Positions 9,024 to 18,396 of a DNA stretch of 61,365 nt are shown one piece after another. The notes under the pieces were generated by a model. It worked only from the letters and a program-made list of their open reading frames with translations, did not search any database and had not been told where the DNA came from. A program made the translations under genes and the position numbers. The stretch is from Methylobacterium tarhaniae (GTDB lineage Bacteria; Pseudomonadota; Alphaproteobacteria; Rhizobiales; Beijerinckiaceae). The stretch covers positions 1 through 61,365 of the forward strand of contig NZ_LABZ01000145.1 in NCBI RefSeq assembly GCF_001043955.1. The letters run 5' to 3'. Each line of letters opens with the position of its first letter. Position 1 is the stretch's first letter.

Positions 9024-11036
9024 TCAGAAGCTGTGCGTGTGGTCGATGATCTTGATCGTCTCGGCCGAGTGGTTGGCACCCTCGAGCGACTTGGCGATGT
9101 TGATCACCAGGTCCTCGCGCGACATCCCGTGCGAGAGCTCCTTGGTCCAGTTCTCGAGACCGCCCTGGTCCGGCGCCCGTCCCAGCATGTTGTTGTACAT
9201 GAGCGAGACGAAGGCCGAGTCGGAGAGGTTGCCCGACTGTGCCTGGAACTCGGGGCTGGTGAGGAAGCTGTGGGCGATGTCCTGCAGGCTCATGCCGTTG
9301 TCGTGCGCGGCCCACCAGTTGTGGAGGCCGTCGGCATCGGCGTCGCGGTTCAGCACCGCGTCGTACATCCGCGCGATCACCGCTTGGTCCGTGCTGGCGG
9401 CGTTGATCATCACGCTGCCGTCACCGAACTTGATGTACTCGGCGTGGTTGATCGTCGTCGTCGAGTTGGACGCGGCGTTGAACACCGTGACCTTGTCGAG
9501 ATCGATCTGCGTGGTGAAATTGGACTTGCTGCCGGCGAAGTTGACGACGTCGAAGCCTGCGCCGCCCGAAACGGTCTGCGAGCCGTCCGGAATGACGTTG
9601 AAGGTGTGGGGCGTGTAGTCCTGCCCGGCTCCTGAGACGGTGGAGAGCAGCACGCTGCCGGCGTTCGTCGCAGCGCCTTCGATCGAGGCCGTGAAGCTGA
9701 TCAAGACGTCGGCCCGTGACAACGAGCCGTTGTTCAGAGCGCTCGTCCAGTCCTGCAGGCCCGGACCGTCAGGATCGCGCTCCAGGAGGTTATGATACAA
9801 GTTGGTGACGAAGGTCGTGTTGTCGACGCCCGGCCCGAAGCCCTTCGTCTGGGCTTCGGTCGAATTGAGGAACGAGGATCCGACCTGCTGCAGCGACAGC
9901 TGCCCGCTGTTATACGCGTCCCACCAGCTGTAGATGCCGTTGGAATCGGCCGTGCGGTCGAGCACCGCCTCGTACATGCGGGCGATGATGGCCTCGTCCG
10001 CCGTCGAGGCCTTGACGAAGGTCGACCCGTTGCTGAACTGGACGACGTTGACGTTGGCGAGGGTCGAGACGTGGCCTTGGCCGTCGTCGAGGACGATGCG
10101 GTTGTTGCCGTCGACGCTGACGGCGTAGCCGTCATGCGAGTTCGACGCGACGAACCCGGACCTGCCGGTCGACGGCGTCGGGGCCGAGGTCAGGACGACG
10201 TTGTTGCCGGACCCGAGGTCGGCATTGACCGTTCCCTGACCGACGATGAGGGTGTCGTCGCCGCGTCCGGTCGAGACGGTGGCATTGCTGGACTGTGAGG
10301 CATTGATGATCGCCGCGCCGCCGCCGACCGCGTTGACGGCCATCGCGCCGGTGCCGCCGTTGACCACGGTCGTGCCGGAACCGGTCGTCAGGACCTGGGC
10401 GCTACCGGAGCCGAGGGAGACCTCGGTGTTGCCGGATCCGGTGGAGGCGAACTTGAGGTCGCCCGTGCTCGCCTCGACCTTCACCGTACCCGGGGTCTCG
10501 GCGAGGATCGTCCCGGCACCCGAGCCGAGCACGACGTTGGCGTCGCCGGCCTTCGCGTTCACCGCGAGCGTGCCGGAGCCACCGACAACGGTGGTGCCGC
10601 CCGTGCTCGCCGCCGTGATCGTCGCATTGCCACCGCCCGTCGCGACCGTCGTCGGACCGGAGCCGCCCAACTCGACGTTCATCGACGTATCGTCGGTGAC
10701 GGCGATGAACCGCTCCTGGTCGCTATTCGACGTGCCGAACACGGTCGAACCGCCGGAATACGTCACGATCGACGATTGCGACGAGTTGGCGATGTTCGTC
10801 GGCGCGCTCGAGACGAAGCTCGCCACCGGAGCGGTCGAGATCTCGTTTCCGGCCAGCACCTCGCGCTGCGTCGCCGGCGCATCGCCCGGGTTCGCACCAG
10901 TCTGAAACTTCGAGATCACCTTGTTGAGCGCGGCCTGAACCGCAGCGGACGCGGTCGCGCTGGCTGATGCGCTTGGTGTCTCCTGCAAGATTGTAGTCAA
11001 CACCTGGGCCACAGGTGCGTTATATGCGTCAGCCAC
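9024..11036 (-). CDS. DUF4214 beta-repeat surface protein, probable type I secretion substrate
   Basis: 670 residues from GTG 11036 (AGGGG site upstream). Layout: an Ala/Ser-rich start without a Sec signal; a long Gly/Thr/Ser/Asn repeat region (about 80-300) with strands such as GGTTVVGGSG and GSGNNVVL; a first DUF4214 module (about 345-460, with IARMYEAVLDR and LLERDPDGPGLQDW); a short linker; a second DUF4214 module (about 550-650, with IARMYDAVLNRDADADGL and MLGRAPDQGGLENW). Lack of a signal peptide, low Cys content and the nearby ABC/HlyD genes support export by the type I system. A DUF4214 module is also present in the protease gene at 24.2 kb. A hairpin follows the stop. Confidence 0.82.
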   Translation of the reverse strand: MADAYNAPVAQVLTTILQETPSASASATASAAVQAALNKVISKFQTGANPGDAPATQREVLAGNEISTAPVASFVSSAPTNIANSSQSSIVTYSGGSTVFGTSNSDQERFIAVTDDTSMNVELGGSGPTTVATGGGNATITAASTGGTTVVGGSGTLAVNAKAGDANVVLGSGAGTILAETPGTVKVEASTGDLKFASTGSGNTEVSLGSGSAQVLTTGSGTTVVNGGTGAMAVNAVGGGAAIINASQSSNATVSTGRGDDTLIVGQGTVNADLGSGNNVVLTSAPTPSTGRSGFVASNSHDGYAVSVDGNNRIVLDDGQGHVSTLANVNVVQFSNGSTFVKASTADEAIIARMYEAVLDRTADSNGIYSWWDAYNSGQLSLQQVGSSFLNSTEAQTKGFGPGVDNTTFVTNLYHNLLERDPDGPGLQDWTSALNNGSLSRADVLISFTASIEGAATNAGSVLLSTVSGAGQDYTPHTFNVIPDGSQTVSGGAGFDVVNFAGSKSNFTTQIDLDKVTVFNAASNSTTTINHAEYIKFGDGSVMINAASTDQAVIARMYDAVLNRDADADGLHNWWAAHDNGMSLQDIAHSFLTSPEFQAQSGNLSDSAFVSLMYNNMLGRAPDQGGLENWTKELSHGMSREDLVINIAKSLEGANHSAETIKIIDHTHSF

Positions 11037-11073
11037 GGTATCGCCCCTTGATTATATTATGTTGAACTAATGA

Positions 11074-12015
11074 TTACATCGCCGCCGCAATGCGCGGCGC
11101 GCGGAAGATGCGGGCCGGCTTGCGTTGGTGGATCTGAGCGGCCGGCTGAGGAGCGGCCACCGCAACGCGCGGCGCTTCGGGCGCCGGCTTGCGCGCCTTG
11201 ACCTCGGTGAGCTGCAGCCGCAGGGCGACCAGATGCTCGCGGCCCGTCGGCCCGCGCAGGTCCACCGGGGCCAGCGTCGGGCCGAAATGCGTGCCGTCGC
11301 TGAAGCGCGCCTCGACGACGAGGGAGTATTTCTCGGCATCCGCGCCGATCAGGCTGAATGTCACGCCGTTGATGGCCCGCGCCTTCATGCGGGTGCCGAC
11401 ATACTCGCCGACGATGACGTCGGGCATGCGGCCGAGGCCGAGAAGCGCGCAGCCATAGGCGATGTCGACATTGGCCGGACGCTTCGGCCATTGCAGCGAG
11501 AAGCCCTCGATGCGAGCCGTACCGTTCGGGTCGCCGAGCCACTCGCCGCCGCCGACGAACAGGTCGCCGCGCCGCTCGACGTGACCGGCCAGCCGCAGGG
11601 AAACGGCACGACCGCCGTCATCCTCGTCGTTTTGCGCCGCAACATCGGGCGCCACCGCGAGGGCCGGCCGCCGCGCCGGCGCGGCGAGCGCCGGCACTTC
11701 GCGATCCAGCCGGTCCAGTTCCAGGGTCACGGCGTCCGGCTGGTCGCAGCCCTCACCCAGGATGGTGATCAGCACGAGCGCGTCGCTCTCCGCCGTGATG
11801 ACGCACAGATCTCCGGGCTGACGCAGCACTCCGGCGACAGCATTCGGACTGAAGAGCGTCTTCACGACCTGTGCGTTGTCCGGGTCGACCGACACGATGA
11901 CGCGCGGCGCAGAGTAAGAGATCGCCGTCGCAACGTAGCGCAGCGCGAACATGCCGCGCGCAACACTCATCGTTCGCACGGAGACCTGCCCGCGCGCTGA
12001 GACGGCGCTCTTCAC
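11074..12015 (-). CDS. Hypothetical protein of the secretion/SapC locus
   Basis: Up to 313 residues; the outermost start is a GTG at 12015, and an ATG at 11970 is possible. I do not recognise the family. The middle contains strand-rich segments (RVIVSVDPDNAQVVKTLF, LLGLGRMPDVIVGEYVG, INGVTFSLIGADAEKYSLVV) and the C-terminus is a basic Pro/Ala tail. No membrane segments or signal peptide are clear. It lies 37 bases upstream of the DUF4214 gene on the same strand and divergent from the SapC pair, so a link to assembly or control of the surface proteins is plausible but unproven. Confidence 0.6.
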   Translation of the reverse strand: MKSAVSARGQVSVRTMSVARGMFALRYVATAISYSAPRVIVSVDPDNAQVVKTLFSPNAVAGVLRQPGDLCVITAESDALVLITILGEGCDQPDAVTLELDRLDREVPALAAPARRPALAVAPDVAAQNDEDDGGRAVSLRLAGHVERRGDLFVGGGEWLGDPNGTARIEGFSLQWPKRPANVDIAYGCALLGLGRMPDVIVGEYVGTRMKARAINGVTFSLIGADAEKYSLVVEARFSDGTHFGPTLAPVDLRGPTGREHLVALRLQLTEVKARKPAPEAPRVAVAAPQPAAQIHQRKPARIFRAPRIAAAM

Positions 12016-12283
12016 TGGAAGACCCCTTGGTTGCCGGTCTTGGTTACTCGGCTGTTAATCTTGAAGATCTAATCCATCGGAAGCGGTCCCGCGTCAAGCG
12101 TCGCCCGGCGTCGAATCGAAGGTTTTTTCGGTCGTGTCCGAGGCGCACTACCGAGGATGGTTAAAACGGGCGGTGTCCGGACTGTTTCCTGCCAGGAGAG
12201 GCGACGGCGCCACACTGGTTGTGCTAAGACCAGTGGATCACGATCACTCGCCTCCTGACTCGGCCCTCTCCTGGTGAACTGCG

Positions 12284-13018
12284 ATGTCCGGCACAGTGCG
12301 CGCCCTGCAGCACAAAGATCCCGCACTTATTCATCCTTTAATTGAATATCCTGGGATCGGCGACAAGTTGATCATGCCGATCGTAGCCGTCGAAGCGAGG
12401 GCTCTGGCCCAGCATTACCCCCTCGTTTGGCGCCGCACCGGTGATGTGTGTGAATTGGCCGCCCTCGTCAGTCTTTCTGCACCGCACAAAACGAGCCTGG
12501 ACGAAGACATGACGCGGGGGATCCCTCTGCCGTTGCTAATGGGAGCTTATCCCTTGTCTGTAGCACCCGGGGTTTTTCCGGATTCGCGAGGTGTCGTGCT
12601 GATCGAGGAGACTGTCGCCGCGTCCTCTCGACCCGGAATGCCGGTGTTCTTGGACAACGGTGCACCATCCGCCGAGGCAGCTCATCGCCTGCGCGCGCTC
12701 GAAGTCTTCGCCAGTGACTACGCCCGCACGGCAGTTTATTCCCGCGTGCTCGCTGAGCGGGAATTGCTGGTCGACTGGCCGCTCCGCCTTCAGATCGGGG
12801 ACGAGGGGGTCGAGATCGAGGGGCTTTGCGTCCTCGCCCATCCTCTCGCCCGCGGCGAAGCCTTGCAGGCCCTGGTGGCCGAGCACGGGTTCCCGTTCGC
12901 CGAGCTGGTGACGCTGCACGATCTCTCGTTGTTCAACATGCAGCGGCTCGTCGACCGCCACCGACGGACACGTCCCGAACGCGCCGGCGCCGCCGCGTCC
13001 GGAGCGCGCGACGCATGA
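12284..13018 (+). CDS. SapC-family protein (first copy)
   Basis: 244 residues. It resembles the SapC family (named from the Campylobacter fetus surface-layer locus, function not firmly established): an opening HPLIEYPGIGDKLIMPIVAVEARALAQHYPLVWRR-type core, then PLLMGAYPLSVAPG and FLDNG, with a late FPFAELVTLHDLSLFNMQRLVDRHR helix. The gene overlaps the next SapC gene by an ATGA, so the two are translationally coupled. The 268-base region upstream separates it from the divergent hypothetical gene and should carry both promoters. Proximity to type I secretion genes suggests a role in surface-protein display. Confidence 0.8.
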   Translation: MSGTVRALQHKDPALIHPLIEYPGIGDKLIMPIVAVEARALAQHYPLVWRRTGDVCELAALVSLSAPHKTSLDEDMTRGIPLPLLMGAYPLSVAPGVFPDSRGVVLIEETVAASSRPGMPVFLDNGAPSAEAAHRLRALEVFASDYARTAVYSRVLAERELLVDWPLRLQIGDEGVEIEGLCVLAHPLARGEALQALVAEHGFPFAELVTLHDLSLFNMQRLVDRHRRTRPERAGAAASGARDA

Positions 13019-13800
13019 GCCTGCCCCTCGTTCCCTTCCAGCCTGATCGCCTGCAGAACCTGCGCTGGAGCTTCCCGTCGCAGTACGGGTTCGCCCGCGA
13101 CCTGCTCTTCGTTCCCCTGATCCCGACGGAAGTCCTCCGCGTCGCCCGCGAGTACCCGATCGGCTTCCACCGCACGGAACAAGGCTGCGAGGTGGTCGCC
13201 TATCTCGGGGACGCGGACGGACGGGCGAATCGCTTCGTCGACGCGCAAGGGCGTTGGACGGGCGGCTACGTCCCGTTCTGGCTGCGCGTGCGGCCCTTCA
13301 TGCTCGGGGCATCCGGCGCGAGCGTCCTGCTCGACCCCGCTCTCGTCGGCGTCGCCGGCACCTACGCGTTCACGGAGGATGGAAGCGCCTTCAGCGCCGA
13401 GGCGGAGGACGTCGCCCGCCAGCTCGACCGCGTCCAGCGCGGGGCCGCCGCCCTCTCGGCGGCGGTGGCCCTCCTCCTGGAGACGGAGGTCGCCCAGGCA
13501 GCAGCCGGGGGTCCCCGGGCCGGCCTTGCCTTCGTCCCGGCCGCACGGCCGGCCGAGGTGCTGTCGAGCGACATGGCGGGATGGTACGCACGCGATCCCC
13601 GGGCCGTCGAGCTGGCGATCGCGGCATCCTTCTCGACCGCCTTCCTCCCGGCGACCGCCGAATCACCCGTGACCCTCGACACGGCGCATGCGCCGACGGA
13701 GGCGACCCTACGTCAGGCCGCCGTGGCACCGCTCTACGTCCCGACCGCTCTCCCCGCCGACCTCGACTGGCTCGACACCGGCGAGAAGATCGCGTTCTGA
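13015..13800 (+). CDS. SapC-family protein (second, divergent copy)
   Basis: 261 residues starting at the ATG inside the stop of the previous gene (ATGA overlap). It repeats the SapC layout: FVPLIPTEVLRVAREYPIGFHRTEQGCEVVAYLGD, YVPFWLRVRPFMLG, LLDPA and YAFTEDGSAFSAEAE. It differs strongly in sequence from the first copy, so this is an old duplication or a pair with separate roles. A longer in-frame opening exists upstream (to 12826), but it lies inside the first gene and is not coding. A strong hairpin follows 22 bases after the stop. Confidence 0.78.
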   Translation: MSLPLVPFQPDRLQNLRWSFPSQYGFARDLLFVPLIPTEVLRVAREYPIGFHRTEQGCEVVAYLGDADGRANRFVDAQGRWTGGYVPFWLRVRPFMLGASGASVLLDPALVGVAGTYAFTEDGSAFSAEAEDVARQLDRVQRGAAALSAAVALLLETEVAQAAAGGPRAGLAFVPAARPAEVLSSDMAGWYARDPRAVELAIAASFSTAFLPATAESPVTLDTAHAPTEATLRQAAVAPLYVPTALPADLDWLDTGEKIAF

Positions 13801-13821
13801 CGCCACGCACCCACTTTCGAG

Positions 13822-13850
13822 GGAGGGCGTCCCCGTCGCGGACGCCCTTC
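13822..13850 (+). terminator. Terminator of the SapC operon
   Basis: A perfect 9-bp stem AGGGCGTCC / GGACGCCCT with a 7-base loop, followed by TCTCTC. The 290 bases after it, up to the next gene at 14144, show no gene or clear structure. Confidence 0.75.
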
Positions 13851-14143
13851 TCTCGATTCAGGCTCCGCCGACAGGACGATGGCCTCGCGTGTGATCGCGC
13901 GACACATCGCCTCGAACCGCGCTTGGGCGGCGCGTTGGGGCGGCAAGCGAAAGGCCGTGACGCACATTCCACGCGACGCTGCGCGCCCGCCGGCGCTGAC
14001 GAATTCTACTGTATCGTCGACACAAAACCTGTATCAGGACGCGCCAGTGCGCGAGCGTGTTTCGGCGTGTTTCAGCGTGTTTCGCAGAACGACGAGAGGT
14101 GTGCGGGCCGCGACCATCGGACAAATCGGTAAGGGTCTAGTCA

Positions 14144-14920
14144 ATGACTAACATCATCAGTCGCATCAAAGCCAGAAACCGCTCGTCGCGGCCTTCTTCA
14201 CGAGCGTCCGTCGATGGGATCATCGGGACAAACGTCGTCGGCTGGGCCCTCGATACGCGCGATCCCCGCAACAAGATCATGATCGAGGCGGTGTCGCCGG
14301 CGGGCGAGACCGCACGGGCGCTGGCGGATAATTTCCGGAAGGACCTGCTCGAGTCCGGGATCGGCGACGGCTATCACGGCTTCCAGATCAGCGTCGCGGG
14401 ATGGGAGGGCGACCTCTCGGCCATCTCGGTCCGGCGCGTCGATACGGGCGAAGTCCTCGGGCGAACCCCGTTGCCGGTGCTGCGGCCCACGGCCCAGGAC
14501 GGAGCCGCTTCGTCGCGATGGATCGGCTACGTCGACTACGTCGACGAGAACGCGGTCGTCGGATGGGCGATCGACCGCGAATTGCCCAACCTTCCCGTCG
14601 CGATCGAGGTCTGCACGGAGACCGGCTTGCGCACGACCGGCCTCGCCGACATCTACCGGGAGGATGTCGAGCGCCTGGGCCACGGCAACGGCCGGCACGG
14701 CTTCCACATCGAGCTGCCGCGGCTCGGTCAGCGCAGCCGCATCACCGTGAACTTCGCATCCTCCGGCGCCTCCCTCACCGAACACCCGATCGACGTGAAT
14801 CCCGAGGCGGCGCTGCTGACCGGGCGGGTGCCGTCCGCCCTCCGGCGGGCGATGGAGCGAGCCGCGTTCGAGATCGACGCGCGCTCCAAGGATTTGAACG
14901 GGTCACGACCCGGGGCATGA
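14144..14920 (+). CDS. Hypothetical protein with two tandem GWAxD repeats
   Basis: 258 residues. Two copies of a roughly 95-residue module are visible. Each begins with a VVGWAxD core (residues about 30 and 137), continues with strands ending in a LADxxRxDxxxxGxGxGxHGF motif (about 65-85 and 173-190), and closes with a short beta strand. The repeated WA, D and HGF residues suggest a beta-sandwich, perhaps sugar-binding. I know similar modules only from glycosyltransferase-associated proteins of alphaproteobacteria and cannot name a family. The next gene starts 49 bases downstream on the same strand and is a glycosyltransferase, so a glycan role is likely. AAGGG lies upstream of ATG 14144. Confidence 0.65.
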   Translation: MTNIISRIKARNRSSRPSSRASVDGIIGTNVVGWALDTRDPRNKIMIEAVSPAGETARALADNFRKDLLESGIGDGYHGFQISVAGWEGDLSAISVRRVDTGEVLGRTPLPVLRPTAQDGAASSRWIGYVDYVDENAVVGWAIDRELPNLPVAIEVCTETGLRTTGLADIYREDVERLGHGNGRHGFHIELPRLGQRSRITVNFASSGASLTEHPIDVNPEAALLTGRVPSALRRAMERAAFEIDARSKDLNGSRPGA

Positions 14921-14969
14921 GACGCCGCGGCGACGCGCATCCGAGATACCAGTCAGGCGAGCGAACTTC

Positions 14970-17006
14970 ATGACAATCCGGCAAGGCCTAACGGCCGACA
15001 TGCTTGTCGAGGTGGCCGATCGGAAGAACGATCCCGAGGGCCTCATCACCAAGTACGTGCAGTTCGAGAGCTTCCGGCTCCTGCGCGAGCGCCACCTCCA
15101 CGACATGTCGGGCACCCTGCAGGATCGGCTCAAGGTCCTGATGTGGTACCTCATCGACTACGTGGCGCATCGCAGCGCCAAGTACGAGATGCCCCTCTCG
15201 GCCGAGCAGATCCGGTTCCTCAACCAGCCGATGCCGATCGCGGGCGCGTCCCCGGCCGTGACCGTCGCCCTCTACAACTTCGTCGCGCGCGAACTGCCGA
15301 GCCACATCCGCCTCGACCAGCCCGACATCCTCAAGGAAGCGCTGTTCTGGTGGTGCACGCAGAAGGCGCCGATCTCGAAGCTCGACCGCTTCCTCGTCAC
15401 CGACGAGCAGACGGCTCTGCTGCGCCTCGAAGAGAAGTGGCAAGGCCAGGAATACGCCTTCAACTACTTCATGGCGCGCAGCTTCGAGAACGACAAGGAG
15501 CTGCTCGGCCTCGATGGCGGCCGCACGGCCGACCGGGCGGCCTATTTCTATTACCTGCTGCTCAAGAGCTACACGCAGCCTCACATTCAGCGCCTGCTGC
15601 CGCAGGACACCATCCGCCGGGTGATGCGGCTCGACCAGGGCGGCGCCACGACCTTCGACCGCGTGCTGGCACAGCTCGCGCTGCCGCCCGGATCGGGAAT
15701 CTCCGACGGCAAGGCCCTGCGCGAGCGCGGCGAGGCGTTGCTGCGCCAGGCCGAGATCGCGCCGCGGCACGGACCGGATCGCAGCGCGCCCTCGCGGGGA
15801 TGCGGCGAGTACCTGATCCAGCGGCGTGACCTGTCGGGACCGCGCGAGGCCGGCCTGGCGCTGATCGGCCCGCTGCACCAGACCTCGGGCCTGGGCCAGG
15901 CGACCCGGCTATCCTACGAGATCCTCACCACGGCCGAGGCGGTGAAGCCGACCGCCCTGCCCTTCGGCCTCGACAACCCGGCGCCGGTCGGCTTCGCCAC
16001 CGACCTCGCCATGGTGCCGTTCGACCGGCCGCGCGAGATCAATCTCATCCACCTCAATGCCGAGTCGATCCCGCTCGTCTTCGCCTTCGAGCAGGGCGAG
16101 ATCCTGTCGGACGCCTACAATATCGGCTACTTCTTCTGGGAGCTCGACAAGCTGCCGAAGTGCCAGCGGCTCGGCCTCGAGCTGGTCGACGAGATCTGGG
16201 TCTCGTCCGAGTACAATCGCGAGATCTACGCCCGCAACACGTCGAAGCCGGTGATCAACGTCGGCATGGCGGTGGAGTCGCTGCCGGACGTGAAGCCGGC
16301 CTCCTTGAGCCAGTACGGGATCCCGGACGGCGGGACGGTGTTCCTGACCACGTTCGATTCGTTCTCTTTCATCGAGCGCAAGAACCCGATCGCCACCATC
16401 GAGGCGTTCCTCGCCGCGTTCCCGGACAAGCGCGAGAACGCGACCCTCATCGTCAAGACGCAGAACAGGACCCGCGTGCCCGACCCCTACCAGGTCGAGC
16501 TCTGGAAGCGCATCGATCAGCTGATCAAGCAGGATCCGCGGATCATCCTGATGAACGAGACGCTGCGCTACGGCGATCTGCTCGCCCTCAAGAAGGCCTG
16601 CGACTGCTACGTCTCGCTGCACCGGTCGGAGGGCTGGGGATTCGGCATGATCGAGGCGATGCAGCTCGGCTGCCCCGTCATCGCCACGGCCTATGGCGGC
16701 AACATGGATTTCTGCACCCCCGCGACGGCCTACCTCGTCGACTACGAGCTCGTGGGCGTGCGGACCGAGGAATACATCTTCGTCGAGCGCGGCAGCCAAT
16801 GGGCGGATCCGAGCGTCGCGCAGGCGGCGGCGGCCATGCGTCAGGTCGCGACCGACAAGGCGGCCGCGCGGGCCAAGGGGCAGGAGGCGGCCCGGTTCGT
16901 CGCGGCGCATTTCAGCGTCCCGGCGATCGCCCGGCGCTACGGCCGGCGCCTGCAGGAGATCCGCGCCCGGGGAGCCGGGTCGGCCACCCTGCAGCGGGCC
17001 GTCTAG
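14970..17006 (+). CDS. Large GT4-type glycosyltransferase with N-terminal extension
   Basis: 678 residues. The first 290 are a mostly helical extension of unknown function. The C-terminal 380 form a GT-B transferase: GPLHQTSGLGQATRLSYEIL (acceptor-side loop), GYFFWELDKLP, DEIWVSSEYNREIY, a Rossmann-like donor domain, and the donor-binding HRSEGWGFGMIEAMQLGCPVIATAYGGNMDF motif region. It would extend a surface polysaccharide in the cytoplasm. It follows the GWAxD-repeat gene with a 49-base gap (one unit) and precedes gmd by 293 bases. Donor unknown; a GDP-sugar derived from the gmd product is a reasonable guess only. Confidence 0.85.
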   Translation: MTIRQGLTADMLVEVADRKNDPEGLITKYVQFESFRLLRERHLHDMSGTLQDRLKVLMWYLIDYVAHRSAKYEMPLSAEQIRFLNQPMPIAGASPAVTVALYNFVARELPSHIRLDQPDILKEALFWWCTQKAPISKLDRFLVTDEQTALLRLEEKWQGQEYAFNYFMARSFENDKELLGLDGGRTADRAAYFYYLLLKSYTQPHIQRLLPQDTIRRVMRLDQGGATTFDRVLAQLALPPGSGISDGKALRERGEALLRQAEIAPRHGPDRSAPSRGCGEYLIQRRDLSGPREAGLALIGPLHQTSGLGQATRLSYEILTTAEAVKPTALPFGLDNPAPVGFATDLAMVPFDRPREINLIHLNAESIPLVFAFEQGEILSDAYNIGYFFWELDKLPKCQRLGLELVDEIWVSSEYNREIYARNTSKPVINVGMAVESLPDVKPASLSQYGIPDGGTVFLTTFDSFSFIERKNPIATIEAFLAAFPDKRENATLIVKTQNRTRVPDPYQVELWKRIDQLIKQDPRIILMNETLRYGDLLALKKACDCYVSLHRSEGWGFGMIEAMQLGCPVIATAYGGNMDFCTPATAYLVDYELVGVRTEEYIFVERGSQWADPSVAQAAAAMRQVATDKAAARAKGQEAARFVAAHFSVPAIARRYGRRLQEIRARGAGSATLQRAV

Positions 17007-17299
17007 ACCATCGCCCGATCGTGGTGCGGTCGGGCCACACTCTTGGTGCTTGATTTCGGTGCATTGTCTGCGACGAACCGGTATCCGTCTCGCCTGACGT
17101 CGCTCCAGGGCCGGGCGGTCGGTTCTCCTCTCCGGAGAATCCGGGCTCGGGGAGCGCGAAGAGATGGTATCTGGATGGTGCGCTGCGGCGCGGTCGCCCC
17201 GTTCGCGGCCGGTCCGGCCTGAGGGCATCGGAACACTCGACCGTATGGGGGGCGCGAGCGATCGGCGCCCCTGCTGAGATCGGCAGGAAAGTGAAGGTT

Positions 17300-18283
17300 A
17301 TGGCAAAGAAGCGTGCTCTCATCACCGGCATCACGGGCCAGGACGGCGCCTATCTGGCCCAGCTGCTGCTCGAGAAGGGTTACGACGTCTTCGGTGTCGT
17401 ACGGCGCTCCAGCCACGCGGGCGTCTTCGATCATCGCCTCAAGTGGCTCGGCATCGCATCCGACGTGCAGATCTTCGACGGCAACCTCACGGACCTGTCG
17501 AGCCTGCTGCGCATCGTCGAGGAGACGACGCCGGACGAGGTCTACAACCTCGCCGCCCAGTCCTTCGTGGCGGCGTCCTGGCAGCAGCCGCTGCTGACCG
17601 GCCAGGTCACGGGCCTCGGTGCCGCCGCCGTGCTCGAGAGCATCCGGACCCGGCAGCCGCAGGCCCGCTTCTACCAGGCCTCGACCTCCGAGATGTTCGG
17701 CCTGATCCAGGAGCCGATGCAGAGCGAGACGACGCCGTTCTATCCCCGCTCGCCCTACGGCATCGCGAAGCTCTACGCGCACTGGATGACGGTGAACTAC
17801 CGCGAGAGCTTCGGCCTGCACGCGTCGAGCGGCATCCTGTTCAACCACGAGAGCCCGCTGCGCGGCACCGAGTTCGTGACCCGCAAGGTCACGGACGGCG
17901 TCGCCCGGATCAAGCTCGGCCTGGCCAAGGAGCTGCGCCTCGGCAACATCGACGTGAAGCGCGACTGGGGCCACGCCAAGGACTATGTCCGCGCAATGTG
18001 GCTGATGCTGCAACAGGAGACGCCGGACGATTACGTGATCGCGACCGGCCGGACGACGACGGTGCGCGACATGTGCGCGATCGCCTTCGACCATGTCGGC
18101 CTCAACCCGGACGATCACATCGTCATCGACCCGGCCCTGTTCCGGCCGGCCGAGGTCGAGGTGCTGCTCGGCAATCCCGGGAAGGCCAAGCGCGTGCTCG
18201 GCTGGAGCGCCGAGATCCCGCTCGAGACGATGATCCGGGAGATGGTCGACGCGGATCTGGCGCGCCTGCGCGTCGCCGTCTGA
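17300..18283 (+). CDS. gmd: GDP-mannose 4,6-dehydratase
   Basis: 327 residues. It converts GDP-mannose to GDP-4-keto-6-deoxymannose, the branch point to GDP-fucose, GDP-rhamnose and perosamine. Extended SDR features are clear: the NADP loop TGITGQDGAYL at residue 8, NLAAQSFV, the catalytic STSEMFG Ser/Thr with a YxxxK in SPYGIAKLYAHW, FNHESPLRG and VKRDWGHAKDYV. I chose ATG 17300 (GAAGG upstream) over an in-frame GTG at 17291. No epimerase/reductase or aminotransferase to finish the pathway lies in the window. A stable hairpin follows. Confidence 0.95.
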   Translation: MAKKRALITGITGQDGAYLAQLLLEKGYDVFGVVRRSSHAGVFDHRLKWLGIASDVQIFDGNLTDLSSLLRIVEETTPDEVYNLAAQSFVAASWQQPLLTGQVTGLGAAAVLESIRTRQPQARFYQASTSEMFGLIQEPMQSETTPFYPRSPYGIAKLYAHWMTVNYRESFGLHASSGILFNHESPLRGTEFVTRKVTDGVARIKLGLAKELRLGNIDVKRDWGHAKDYVRAMWLMLQQETPDDYVIATGRTTTVRDMCAIAFDHVGLNPDDHIVIDPALFRPAEVEVLLGNPGKAKRVLGWSAEIPLETMIREMVDADLARLRVAV

Positions 18284-18357
18284 GACCGCGGCGCCCTCGA
18301 ACGGACTCGTTCGACGGCGCTGGCTGAGCCCGAACAGGTCGGCGCCGATGCGCCGGA

Positions 18358-18389
18358 CGCCTTCGCAGCGGCACGTCGCTGCGAAGGCG
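18358..18389. terminator. Bidirectional hairpin between gmd and the Nudix gene
   Basis: A perfect 13-bp stem CGCCTTCGCAGCG with a 6-base loop lies between two convergent genes. There is no long T run, so it may act as a weak bidirectional terminator. A smaller hairpin (TCGAACG arms, 18297-18314) precedes it. Confidence 0.6.
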
Positions 18390-18396
18390 CGGCGTT

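Noticed and set aside
17003..18118. Open frame opposite gmd
   Set aside because: Shadow of gmd with no independent features.
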